From Phoronis australis (Eukaryota; Phoronida; Phoronidae): DNA of 64,000 bases. Below the pieces are notes generated by a model. The model did not search any database. It was not told where the DNA came from and saw only the letters and a list, made by a program, of their open reading frames with translations. Below, piece by piece: positions 34,156 to 45,710 of the stretch; the stretch's first letter is position 1; the number at the start of each line of letters is the position of its first letter. The stretch is taken from NCBI GenBank assembly GCA_002633005.1, contig NMRA01000086.1, positions 676,433 to 740,432 of the forward strand, written 5' to 3'. The position numbers and the translations under genes are program-made.

Positions 34156-37100
34156 GTTCGACGTTTCTGCTGGCTGGTCGACAAGTATGAAAGGTGGGCA
34201 TTAAAAGATGTGAAATAGCATATCGCTTTAGTTGCTGCAATGTTTTAAGAATTACACGTGTCCCTGCAATACCAATTGTATTACAGGTTAAAATGTAATT
34301 GTTAAGTCATACACCCCAGCAGAATGGCTTGAATTGTTGCTAGATCAAACAACAATTCCTCCTGACCTGGGACTCTAATTTTCAACTTTATTTTTGTCGA
34401 TCTCATCAGTTAATAAGAAGACTGTGTTTGTGCCTCGGTGTGCCATGGAACCCGTTGGTGAGGGGATTAGATCACGTTACGTTGGAATCTAAAAACGCTG
34501 ACCAAAATCACAGATTCGTCCACATCAAGTTCATTTTCATGAGATTTGATTTCTCTACATTTCATCATAGGACAAAATTTGTAAAACTGGCTCATTGTCG
34601 CTGTGGTTTTCTATAAAAGCTGCAATGACTGCTTGACCAGATTGCAATCCATCCAAGATATCACGTGGCTAATTTCACTTTGATTTTATTACTAAACATT
34701 TTGTTTTACAAATCAGGTGTTGATTTTATATACGTCATTTCCTGCACTCAATGCCCAAAAACCGAAAAAGCATTGTGGGAGCTCTTTAAACATACCGCTT
34801 AGGCGAGAAGATGTAGTTTGCTAATGTTACCTCATTCATGGATAAATTTGCATTGATGACTTGTGCAGAACTAAGCCATGTGACAAGAACCCATTAAAGT
34901 CATTCAGTATTCTGACACTTTAAAAGGAATTCCTCTCACAGTTATACATAAAAGGGTAGAAAGCATGGGACACCGAGACACCCGTCTGGTTGAAGTTCAA
35001 AAAGTGAGCATGATTTTGAATTATGTAATTTTTAAATATTGTTCTAGTTGACAAGTGAATGACTACATGAAGGTGAGTAATTCTTGCTTCCAACAAAGAA
35101 ACTTGAGCAATGTCTGCTTGGGGTTCCTGGGCCAATAGGTATTTAAGTGGGCTTCAGTTTTATGAAGATACTCCATTCTGGGCTTTCATTCTTGAAAAGA
35201 GCTCATCTGCCCCTAATTTGGACTTCCTATTGATAACTCAATGTTGGCTTTTCACCAATTGCTTACCTTTTATGTCAGAGATAAAAATTATGTAACTACT
35301 TAGAGGTTGATCTGTGGGAGATATGATAATTTTATAACACTCAGTCAGGTCTGGTCAGAGAGTGAGGCGACTGGCTAACTTTACATAATCAGGTCAATGA
35401 CCAAGGGTTGATAGCGCAGTCTGCACTGACTGTGGCCCCAGCTAAATGGTAGCTCTTTGTAAGGATACAAGGATGATTTTAAAGTTGGAGAGTGAAGCAG
35501 GATTGCCGCTGCTTTGGAAAGTTTCCAGGGAATAGAATGCAGAATTGAGTGGTTGACGACTGTTAGAAATGTAAACAAGATATGTAAGTGTTTGTTATCA
35601 TTAGCCTAATAGGTATTTACTCATGGGCAGTATTGATGTCTACATACAGCGGTTCATCCAATCTCCACTCTCACTCTCCACTCTCGGCGCGTTCATGATA
35701 ATTAATACGCATCAGCGTTTTTATGGCCCCAAGTCTAGTTGCTGTTGCAGTGTTGTATGTTGTTGCGAAGACGTGCTTCTGCTCTCAAGTTTTTTGTTTT
35801 TTTTTGCTTTCTAAACCGATTTTCTTTTTATTCTAGACAGGCCAATGAGCTACTCGGAATTTTTTCTTGCTTGTTGAAACAGACAGCCATGTTTACTTGC
35901 TTTTAGTAATTTATTTGGGCATCCAGTTGCTGAATGGTTGTCCTCTGTAAAATGTCTTAATTTGAGTCATTTGTCAATTTGGATGTGCTGGACACCCTCT
36001 AGATGAAGTCCTGTTTAAATACAACAGCAGTGTTAGCCCACAGTTATCACTTAATTGGTACACAATTGTAAATGCATTGCCGGCCATTAATGTAGATCAG
36101 CTGTTGAAACGATATGTAATGACTAACGTTACCTATTTGTAGAAACAATTCTTTGAAAATTGGAGGTTTTTGTTTTTGTATAAAATACCCAAAGGATTGA
36201 TGCACAGTTTAAATTTAAATAGACCCTCATGTTTCTAAAGATCTATGTCACACACACTTTTAACCTATCTAGTTAGTACCTTCAAAAAAATAAGGTAATG
36301 GATTGTTTTAGCTGTTTGAATTGCCTTTGTATTTTCGTAGCTGTGTTGGCGTCCTCTGATGATCATCTTAACTCCTCCAAGACAAAACACCTGCGTCACT
36401 CTATAGCAGTCTCTCGCCACTCTGTTCTTTCATGTAATAAATAATATTGAATGTGTAGTGTGCATCCTCACATGCTTCTTTATTGAGCTTCAATACTCAC
36501 TGGGCAGTGCAAGGTGAGACAAGCTTGCAGGGCACTTGTATCTTGTCTTATTCAGTACACTGCAGGTCTCCCCGAACCATGGTTAGTAAAAGCACTTTTT
36601 TATTAATGAATGAGGATTAGAGAATGTTTTTTTTTACCTATTCTGAGGAGATGCTTGGGTTTTGTGGAAGTACACAACTTTGTGTACGCTACGCTTTCTC
36701 TAAAGGTTTTATTTCTGCTTTGCTTGTAGGGTATTGAGCATTAGTTAATATTCATTATACCCGTTTTAATATTTACCTGTTTTATAATTCATGTTCTTTC
36801 AGCAAATGAAGAACAATTTTAAGTTCACTGTTGAGTTTTATGAGGGTGGACCATACAGTAATTCTTCACCTGATAAATTTGAATTTTGTCAAATTTATAA
36901 GAAATTCTAGGTCAGATGTCAGAAATTAACATTTGGTTTTCTATTTTCTATTTACTGTGAAGTAAATCGGCCTTTGGAAATAGAAAATTAGTTTTGTGAA
37001 TTATTTTTGTGCTAAATTAATGAGGAATTTATGTTATTTCTGTCGTTGATGTGATTCCCTGCTGTGTGGTTTGTGTTCCTTTTGAACAGGATCTGATATA

Positions 37101-38370
37101 TGTTCTGCATCAGTTATCTACCTCACTTATTCTCTGCACCTGGCCATTATCATGTTGCTAAAGACAAATAGGTAATTTGCTGCAGCATTGCGTCATGTAC
37201 TATGTATACACACTAGAGTTCAATGACATGGCTTGGGTGCATTTCATATATATTCAAGCTCTGTCTTGAAATGTGACTCCCATCCGATGTTTGTGACACT
37301 GAAAATTTTTCATGACGTCAACTGTGAATTGAGAAGCTCAGATTTTAGCCACCTAATACCTTTAATTTTTTAGCCCTGGTCGCTATGTCTGCTTGTACCA
37401 ATTAATCAGCAGATTTGGTCATGGGCAGGTGGAGGGGATAAGACTGATGTTTCATGTGCTTTTAGTGTCAGCGGTGTTACAATAATGCGTTAGTAAAATA
37501 ATTTTTGAAAATCAAAAAATGATAGTTTTTTATGGTAATGTTTCGCTTGTCACTGCCATAACATCATTCAAACAATTCTCCCCCATTTTTCATACCTGAA
37601 AAAGTGATGCATTACGTTACATTAAACAGCGCCATCTTGTGTTATCTTGGCAGTGTTCAGTACCAAAGCCCGTCTAAAAAGTTTGGCGTATTTCACTTTT
37701 AATTTCAACTATCTTCTGATACTCTAGGTAAAGTTGATCTGAATGGGCCTTTCTCACTGCTTTTTATTGGGGTGGTTAAATTTGCAAAATCTGTCTCTGT
37801 GAAAATATGCGGTTTTTTGTTAAGCGTTATTTTAAATGTTTTTGATCAAGTTATATTTACCAAAATCGTGGTAACTGCTGGACTTGTACCAGACCGCATT
37901 ACACTGAAGTGGATATTGCTTTGTATCCAACAGTATTAATAACTACAAATAGAAATAATGGAACATTTGCAGCCTGTTCAGTCTCACCTACTTAAGTAGC
38001 TTGATGATGAAAGATCTGGCTTTGTTGTCTGTGTCTCTCAAGTGTAAAGCAATGGCCTTGTGCATGTGGTCATTCAACAGGGCACTGGTTCCCACGTTTG
38101 ACTGTTAGTCAGCATCTGTTGATGACCCTTTGAAGGTGTCCAGTGATTTGTAGCCCCCTGGTCTATCTCCAACACTATTGGTGCTCTTATGCAATACATT
38201 GCATAACATAGACTGTTTCATTGCTCAGCTTTGTGGCAGATTTATGAAGTTCACAAGGACAGGGCATACATTAAAAAACATTTGATCATCAGAGTGCTTT
38301 CATGCTGGGAACTTGAATGTCATCATGGGATGGGGTTAGTCTTTGTCTGAGAATTTGTACATAAACACAT
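34156..38370. other. Non-coding, no gene seen
   Basis: More than 4 kb without a supportable exon, element end or tandem array. A near-perfect IR1 site (AGGTCA-a-TGACCA) lies at 35391-35403. ORFs of about 60-70 codons have no domain. Confidence 0.3.
35391..35403. promoter_or_regulatory. Near-consensus IR1 nuclear receptor site
   Basis: AGGTCA-a-TGACCA is one base from the ideal inverted repeat AGGTCAnTGACCT, which the FXR/EcR group binds as a heterodimer with RXR. This is only a sequence match. Confidence 0.3.
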
Positions 38371-38387
38371 GCGCGCGCACACGCACG

Positions 38388-38420
<33 letters not shown>
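38371..38420 (+). repeat. (CA)n / (CG)(CA) microsatellite
   Basis: A run of alternating GC, GCAC and CA units, 50 bases of alternating purine and pyrimidine, mostly (CA)n at the right. Such tracts are prone to Z-DNA and length change. The overlapping ORFs on both strands are artefacts of the repeat. Confidence 0.95.
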
Positions 38421-38422
<2 letters not shown>

Positions 38423-38557
38423 GTCTTTGGTTGCATTTAGCCATTCTTTTATGGTTTGGGGAACTCCTGTTGGTTTATTTTCTTTTAACAAATTAACCTT
38501 AAAATTGCATTTCTTCAGCATTTAGCTGCTAGAAATGAAAAATTAACTTAAGCTCAT
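38421..38557. other. Non-coding spacer
   Basis: Lies between the CA microsatellite and the hAT-like element. Nothing is recognised. Confidence 0.3.
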
Positions 38558-38565
38558 GAAGTAGG

Positions 38566-39256
38566 CAGGGCTTCATCTAGGATTTCGAACATAGGGTGTC
38601 CAAAATGGGGTTCCCAATATTCCAGGGCGTCCATGATTCCAACGCCGCATTACCCCCCCCCTCCCCACCCCNCAAAAGAAAAATGCACAGATGATGTGTG
38701 GTTTATATTTTGACAACAGGTGTCACTGCTGCTCCATTTTAGACGCACATAGAAAAGCATGAAACAGGCAAAAACTCAAACATTTTAAATGGGGATATTC
38801 TTGCGGTACATCATATTATTAAAGTAATGACATTTATTTTGCTTTTGGTATTTTTAAAAAAAGATGAAGTACATGAAATTACAGCTCTGAAACACCAGTT
38901 TGGAGTTAAGCAAGGTCCATGTCCCTATATAAAGTACAGAATGGCAGTAGCATGTGAGTCTATTGAAAGCAGACACTCTGGCAACCAACCACGTGCTAAT
39001 GATTGACAGGTCTACCAAATAGTTTGAAAATTGCAACATTTTAAATACTTTGTATATCTCTTTCCCAGTTGAAAGGGCCAACTTCCCACTTTGATTAACT
39101 GGGAGTCTTAGTAATCTTTCAATGTGGGTGTCCAAACTGGAGAAATTCTGAGTGACAGGGCGTCCAAATGATACATTGGGCGTCTTTGCCAGGGCATCTA
39201 CATTAGTGCTAGGGCGTCCATTTGGACGCCCAGGACGTACGCTGCATGAAGGCCTG
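38566..39256 (+). mobile_element. hAT-like non-autonomous element A, copy 2
   Basis: A 691 bp element flanked by a perfect 8 bp duplication GAAGTAGG (38558-38565 and 39257-39264). The ends are CAGGGCTTCATCTAGG and, inverted, CAGGCCTTCATGCAGC. It shares both ends and interior words with the copy at 18517-19009 but is about 200 bp longer in the middle. A poly-C run with an ambiguous base (N near 38672) lies near the left end. A 138-codon minus-strand frame (38854-39270) overlaps it but shows no transposase features. Confidence 0.9.
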
Positions 39257-39571
39257 GAAGTAGGTATCATGAAATTCCGTACTGTGATAGGATTCTATTT
39301 CCGTTACTAACAAGAACATCAAAATCATCAGAAACTTCAGAATATGTTTCAAAGCAATTTGGGCTGAAAATTACGGAATCCTTGTTTTTTGTGATTTTAT
39401 TAATTTGTTGTCGCTGTCTGCCAGACATTTGCTGAAATCAAGGCGCTGCTGTTAATTTCTGAAAAATTACTTTTCTCACCAAGAATGTCCTTTCAAATCT
39501 CACCACTAGTAGGCTTTGTTAGTGTCACGTGTTAAGAATTTGAAGCATTGGACGATGTCAAGGCTCGTCAC

Positions 39572-39740
39572 TTAAAGTGCCGTCCACTTACCTTAGAACT
39601 AGTTACTCCTGGAACAAGTTGTTGTTAGGTTTGGGGGCTGTGTGGACGCTACTTAAACTAATGCATCTTGTCCCACTTGTGACAACTAACTCCACCTTAT
39701 TGAGGTGAGGTAACTTGTTCTAGAATAACTAGTGCCACTT
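39572..39740 (-). repeat. R4 short dispersed repeat, inverted copy
   Basis: The inverse reads 'ctagaacaagttacctcacc' then 'gcccccaaacctaa', matching R4 at 1125-1300 and 53570-53725. The ends carry roughly inverted AAAGTG-type words. It lies about 500 bp upstream of the candidate small ORF at 40249. Confidence 0.55.
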
Positions 39741-40248
39741 TTAATTCCTATTTGGCCGCAAGCCTGGGACAACGCGAAAGTGATCATCAGCTGCGGGTAC
39801 ATACAGACCAGGTTTCTGGTCCAGACCGGGTTTCTGGTCCGTGTTGGCATTAGCTATTGTCGTGGACTACGTCAGGTTGGGCATGGTAAATGTAAAATTG
39901 TTGGTGAAAGGGGTGCTCGCATGGCAACAAGTGCTTTGTGCAGTACAAAATAAATGCAATAAGACAAATTCAATTTCCCTTTATGTCGCCTAAATCTGTT
40001 GAGAGCAAAAACATATGGTAATGAATATTAGAGCAATGAAATTCCAATTATGCATTGACTTAGCTACCTTATTAATTGTTCTGTTAGTTCCCTTTCATTC
40101 TTGGGTCATTAAGGAAGATTACTCTGACGATGAACTCCTCTGCTTCTGCCCAGTTGCCGTGACGATGAATTCCGAATCATTTTGTCTGAATACTTTGACT
40201 TGAACCGTAGGTATACGGACTTAGTGAAAGCTTGTACTTTTTGTTGAA

Positions 40249-40565
40249 ATGGCCGTGGCTGAGCAAGAAAAGGTGACACCTTTCTACGAACTTAAGGAGT
40301 TCACTATATTTCAGGTACCACTCTGGGGCTTAATTAACCCTCTTTAGTTACCTGTTGTGTTGGCAAGGCATGTGGGAAAACTTGCTCATGAAATTGTCCA
40401 AGGCCTGCACCCCCTGTTTACACGTAACCTGTTTATTGTTTACAGATCTCCAGTTATAGAGAGAAGGCCAGAGAGAGGGTGCTGACAGACCGATTCTGGA
40501 GCAAGATCAAGGTCTACCCATCAACTGGCCCGACCTTCCACTATCTTACTAGCCAGATTCTATGA
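40249..40565 (+). CDS. Candidate two-exon small ORF (61 codons)
   Basis: An ATG at 40249 in good context (gaaATGG), with an in-frame TGA 24 bases upstream, opens 22 codons starting MAVAEQEKVTPF. They end at ttcag/gtacca (donor at 40315, rather weak). After 130 bases, a strong acceptor (tttattgtttacag, ending 40445) resumes in frame with ISSYREKARERVLTD and runs to TGA at 40563-40565. The joined product would be 61 residues, rich in K, R and E, with no signal peptide or membrane segment. I do not recognise a family. Because the second part shares its exon with the candidate receptor start at 40606, it could be an upstream ORF in the receptor's leader. It may also be chance. Confidence 0.3.
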
Positions 40566-40651
40566 GGTGACACGTGGCAAAGAGACATGAGAGACGAACT
40601 GAAACATGAATGGATCACACAACAGTATTAGTTCACCTGATCAGAATGCAG
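40446..40651 (+). CDS. Candidate 5' exon of the NR1H-type receptor (start codon exon)
   Basis: A 206-base exon candidate between a strong acceptor (ends 40445) and a consensus donor GTGAGT (from 40652). An ATG at 40606 with A at -3 follows an in-frame TGA (TGA AAC ATG) and encodes MNGSHNSISSPDQNA plus one base. That leaves phase 1, which joins the phase-1 exon at 61289 to read ..NA-D-LRNYPP... Serine- and asparagine-rich starts of this kind are ordinary for receptor A/B regions. Upstream is leader sequence with a short ATG frame at 40586 that overlaps the main start, and the 40249 ORF. The family-specific signal is weak, so the link rests on phase, splice sites and order. A transcript spanning both exons would settle it. 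Confidence 0.42.
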
Positions 40652-40676
40652 GTGAGTGACAGGACCATGGGGTCAT

Positions 40677-41190
40677 CATAGATTTTGCGAGGTTGTGTAG
40701 GACCCTGGAAAAATGTCGAAATTTGTCTAACTCTGGAACATCTTGTCTCTGAAGCGGCTTGTCGGATTCATATGAAATTTTCAGATACTATACTTTGTTC
40801 ACTGTTGTCTAGAATGTTGTTTGGAATTGATGTTTAAGGTGTTCTAATTTTGCATTAGGGGTTATAAATTTTTTTAATCTTTTATGATTTTCATCACAAA
40901 AATGTTTAAGTTTTTCAAAAAGAAATACTATTTTAGAAAACTTTAACGCCTATTTTGCAATCTCACTTTGAAAATTGACTTGAAATAAAATTTGATTACG
41001 TTAGTCACAATGTTTTTTCGCTATCAATGTACTTTTATTTTGGCTAAATTTTACTGAAAAGACATAGTCACATGACCCAATCAATGGCTGATTGGTAAAA
41101 AGTCATAAATAAATTTCTACAGTCTCTCTACTTTCAGAAAATACGTACTTTTACCGAGTTAAAATCAAAAGTTTTGTAGGTATTGGCTAA
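40677..41190 (+). repeat. R7 dispersed repeat, fragment
   Basis: Begins 26 bases after the candidate donor with 'gtgtaggaccctggaaaaatg' and 'ctaactctggaacatc', as at 4285. Continues with an inverted-looking 'cacatgacccaatcaatggc' block shared with 13033. It is non-coding. Confidence 0.6.
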
Positions 41191-41240
41191 ATGCACAGAC
41201 TTAAAGTCCTTATATGGCCTTGATCAGTCTGTTTATAGAT

Positions 41241-41633
41241 CAGGGCTTGGAATTTTCCGCGGAAACGCGGATTTCCGCTTTTTTCAAATGTGCTTTCCGC
41301 TTTTTTTATAATATTTCCGTGTAAAAAAATCGGATTTGATATAAAATTTCCGCGGCAAATTCCTTTCTTACCGCGGCGTTGCAGACGACGTTCACCTCGA
41401 AAAGCGGAAGTTGCTCTTTATGTTTCGGAGGAACGAAAATTGTCAACATTGCCGGGGCATCTGGGACAGCGTGGTGGGATTTTCAATGGCGTCTCGTGTT
41501 ATTTTTTTAGTCCTCCCGATTTTTGTCGGGGAAAGGTTCACATTGACCAATTCAAGGCTTGTTATCGGCATGATTTGGGCCGTAAAAGTTTCAAAGTTTC
41601 CGCGTTTTTTGTCATTGGTCATTCCAAGCCCTG
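41241..41633. mobile_element. Small hAT-like MITE, 6 bp duplication
   Basis: A 393 bp element with ends CAGGGCTTGGAATTTT and, inverted, CAGGGCTTGGAATG, flanked by ATAGAT on both sides (41235-41240 and 41634-41639). Internal 'ttccgcgg' and 'tttccgctttttt' words repeat near the ends. The CAGGGCT start is shared with the 24370-25693 element. The 114-codon frame at 41290-41634 lies entirely inside and reads through the right terminus, so it is a shadow. Confidence 0.85.
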
Positions 41634-42984
41634 ATAGATTTTTTTCTGGTGAGAAGCGGTAGGTTTTCCTGTGCTAACAGGTTGAAAGGAAGAAAGTGTG
41701 GAACGTTATTATGTAAAACTGATCTAATGTGTATCCCCATATTTTGGCAAACTTCAACATTTGGTCATGCCAAGTCTGTTTGATCTGTCATAAAATTTGT
41801 TCGTTTGTTTGTTTTTATCTTGTATTTCGTGCTGTAGGCGCATTTCTTATCCAATCTTTAAGAAATTTTAAATCAGCATGTTTGTTGGCAGCTCAATGCC
41901 TATTGTTTTGGTTGAAATCATATGCAACATGGTGCTGTGGCAGCCATTTTTCTATTTTTCACTTTAGAGAAAACGTTTTCCTTACCCATGTTGCCAAACA
42001 AAACATGAGGTCGCATTAGCGACATGTGGGTTACAGTATATCTGTTTCTGTCGCTGACTTACCGTTCTTGTGATATTTGAAATTTAGTGGCCAGTGTTCT
42101 TTCATTGAGTTAAGCTAACACTGCACTTTTTTTGAGCGATCATACTTCTGCTACATTTTGCATTTGTCATCTGATTTGACTTGAAATTTAGGCACCTTGT
42201 TTATCTCGTCAGTCGGTCGAGTCCTATGGTTTTTGGGAGAACTCGGATGCAGGGTAGCGAGCGCTGTGTCGGCTTTAAATCGGTAGTGCTGTATTGGCTA
42301 TTTTGTCATAATTACCTCTAGAAAGCTTGTCATGCCATTTTGTCGAATGTCAATTGTCAGAGCACTTTCATTTTTACTTTGTCGTGGGATAACGGTGTAC
42401 ATACAATGGAATGAAAAGGCAAGTTATACACGTCAACTTGTTATGAATGTTATTAGTCATAAATGGAGAAACTCTTTCAGTAAGAAACCAAAAGTTGAAG
42501 AACTTGTTGTAAATGATAACAACTTAATCAGATATTATCTGATGGCATCTACACAGTAAAACCAAATAAATGACATGCTGTGATTTTCATAATCTTTATT
42601 TCTGATGAGAAATTTTACCAAACTTTCATTTGTCCACCCATCATATTGTGTGCTAAGTAGGTGAATAATTACCCTTCATAATGCCACAGGAAATGTTACC
42701 ATGGATAGTGCCACAGGAAATGTTACCATGGATGGTGCTGCTGGAAATGTTATCCAAGCACACCATTGCCAGTTACTACAGTTGTCTAGGACATCTGCAC
42801 ACAGTTTGTTAATGTGCAACGTTTGCATCTTGCCACTGTTGGGATGACTTGTGCCACCTTTTGGACAGGGTTTTAGTGAGGGGAATGAGGAATGTGTGCA
42901 GTGTGTGGAACATTATTACATAAACCCATGACCTAGTTTTTGCCTCAGACTGTTGGCCCATCTATCAGGGGTCAATATCCATGC

Positions 42985-42997
42985 TGACCTTTGACCT
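42985..42997 (-). promoter_or_regulatory. Perfect DR1 (AGGTCA-a-AGGTCA)
   Basis: The plus strand reads TGACCTTTGACCT, the exact complement of AGGTCAAAGGTCA. DR1 is the classical site for RXR homodimers, HNF4, COUP-TF and PPAR/RXR. It lies 2.3 kb into the inferred first intron of a nuclear receptor gene and does not fall in a repeat family I identified. Function is inference. Confidence 0.5.
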
Positions 42998-44118
42998 GTC
43001 TGTGCTGGAGAGGTGTGTGGGGTGGTGCATTGCCCCTTTGGGGGTAAACCTTGCAACATTAGTATTGCCCCATAGCTATCTGATTTTAAACATAATTGAT
43101 TAAAAGAGTTATCTTAGGCACAACGCACAGTGGCAACGTTAAAGAGATTTCATCGCTCTCTGTTATGGCTGTGTAGTTTCATGATTGTCTGGTCTCCTCC
43201 AGGATTTATTGTCCAGTAAACATCACAACTCTTTATTTTGCATCGTTACCCCTATAGCAAGTGCACCGAAATATCGGAAAAACCAGTTAAAATCGTATGT
43301 TTTACAACATGTTACTTTAAGCAAAATCTGAAGAATAAAGGGCATCAATCACATTCATCGTGTGATGCTTTCTCAATTTTCTAACATATCCTCATGATGA
43401 TTTTGCCGAGATGGGACACAACTGATACCCCCTAATTTATTGACTGAAATATCGCATTAAACGATTTTAAAAGTTGAAACTAAAAACCTTCTTTACTATG
43501 AGAATTTGAAATGAGCTTACAACCCGTCTATTGTTTTTGTTTCCATTTATCTAAACAACACATCTAATTCTTATCAACTTCATCAGGATTTTAAAGTATA
43601 CTGAGGTGGCATAAATAGTTTTTCATGCAAAAATACATAATTACTTCTCAGAATTAATTAGTGTGTGTGACTTTTAATACCTTCCTCAGCGCCTAACAGA
43701 TGGAGTGATAATCACTGAATGGGAATCTAATGATTTCACCAAGGAAAATAACAGAATCTATGGGTCCGCAGGAATAGTCTGTTATGAAATGTGATGAGGG
43801 CGCTGACAAGCTCAGCCCCGTCTAGATCAATGTTCTATTTGCAGTGACACCTGTTAGGGACCAAGGATGGTATCAGCAGACACCTATGCCAAAATTTATG
43901 CAAGACAATTGTGCATTATAGATGAGAAAAATGAATTTCGTTATGTCAGTCTACTGAAATCCCAGCAGCACTCGTGCATGTGTCATATTGATACGACAGA
44001 GCAATACATTACGCTGCTGTGAGATTGCACTAATTAATCGAAAAACGCAGTGCTTTCTTGGAATTGCATTTATGTAGTATAGGATGAGTAATTATTACCG
44101 ATTGTATTAGTAGTGTCT

Positions 44119-44190
44119 ATTGTGTGTATGTATGTGTGTGAGCACACATGCATGTATGTATGTATGCATGCATATATGTATGCATGCATT
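44119..44190 (+). repeat. ATGT/ATGC tetranucleotide low-complexity tract
   Basis: Runs of TGTA, GTAT and TGCA words (tgtgtatgtatg, catgcatgtatgta, tgcatgcat) form an imperfect microsatellite of about 70 bases with some local dyad symmetry. Confidence 0.85.
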
Positions 44191-44579
44191 TATATTTCTG
44201 GGCACCTAAGTGATGGTGGTAGCTGTGTTCAGGAAACCTTACACTAACTACCTAGTAATTGAACTAATTCTAATAATCACCTGCAACATGAAAGATCAGT
44301 CCTAGAAATGCTTTTACACCCTGCCATTGTCAAGGGAGAAGAATATAAGCATCTAGAAATGAAATGTGGGAAAAAGACCTTTTAGGGCAACAATTAGAAG
44401 AACTGCATATTAAAGCCCCCGCCAGCAGTTGAACCTGTTATGTAGTACATAGATTACACTTTGAGTGTCCCTATTCATAAATCCGAAGGTAAGGAAAGTA
44501 TGGAGTAATTTATAAAGTAAAATGTCCTGGATTGTCATTCAGTTTAAATAGGCTCTAGAGTCAAAGAACACCCGAAGAA

Positions 44580-45710
44580 GGACAATTTTAGCCTCACTGC
44601 AGTTGGCATCACGAATGCAGTTAATTTTGAAAAAAAAAGAAAAATCCTCACCCAAACTCATTTCATTTCACCGATAATCTGATGTTTCGCTGTTTCAATC
44701 TTGTGCTCACGGCACAATTAACTACAGATACTCGTTTTCTATTCTACATTTTGTTGTTGGTTTCTTTCTGTCTCCCTGGTGGATGCTTTGGCAGGTGTCT
44801 TGTAGTACTGTTGACCTATTTTAATTGCTCAAGAGTGTACTCCTCCCGTGACCGACTTTCACTCGATGTATTGTGTTATGTAGTAACATTACATAGTCCG
44901 CGTAAATGTGTACAGTGTGCGAAATCTGATTTAGTGTGCACTTAAGTTTTGAAAAGAAAGAAAATTCATTTTGCTTCAACTTGTCGCTTTGTCGCCTTGC
45001 TTTGTGACAATTGTCACTCACTTACAAATAAGTGATAGATAATTAAGTTAATTACTCACTTCCAATTCAGTTGATATTATGAGTGAATGTTGAAATAGCT
45101 AACATGGCATGTATTGGTTATACCGACCAAAAACAAGTTTTTACTGAATAATTAATCGGAAACCTTAAGTTTCATTATTCATAAAGTTTGCGTTTTTCTC
45201 GGCTTCGGCCAATCGACTTAATTTGAACTTAGAACACGAGATCTCGAAAACGGCTCGGTGAATTTCAGTGAAACTTTACACTCTTACTTTTTGCGTATCG
45301 TAAGATAGACTACTACAACTGCTATTTTTTACAAAAATACCTTCTGTTCTGCGACTTGATTTGGCATAAGAACAAAACTAAATGAGTGTAATTGAAAATT
45401 CCTAGCAGCATTTTTGTGGTAAATTGTGTTTTCATTTAAAAAGGTATGTTCACCACTGTACCTAGTAGTAGTACATGTTCTCATGAAAACACTTGAATAC
45501 CACAGTTGGTCGGAAAGTGTTGTGTATACTTATAATAGTAATACATTTTACCAAAAAAATTGCTGGTCACGTGACCACAAGTATGGCACGGGGTGTTGAA
45601 TGGCGTGAATGAATTTGTCTCGACTCCCAAGTTTCAGAAAATATTCACTTTTATGGTCCGACAGTTGTTGGTTTCTTATGAAGGTGAAGACATTTTAATG
45701 TTGGGTATCA
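44580..45710 (-). repeat. R7 dispersed repeat, inverted copy
   Basis: 'aaaatcctcacccaaactc', 'gtgctcac', 'tactcgttttctattct' and 'ggcttcggccaatcga' align with the inverted copy at 51000-52270. Their complements align with 16550-17330, for example the 'atttcaacattcactc' block. It is non-coding. Confidence 0.65.

Larger units (their letters stand above)
41640..44579. other. Non-coding, no gene seen
   Basis: Within the inferred intron. Short near-repeats at 42684-42760 ('gccacaggaaatgttaccatg' type, about three diverged units of ~38 bp) and the DR1 and tetranucleotide features listed separately are the only structure I see. Confidence 0.3.

Noticed and set aside
38854-39270. 138-codon minus-strand ORF
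   Set aside because: The longest frame in the window, but it spans the interior and right end of a hAT-like MITE and has no transposase motif.
41290-41634. 114-codon plus-strand ORF
   Set aside because: It lies wholly inside the 393 bp MITE and runs through its terminal repeat. It has no transposase or host domain.
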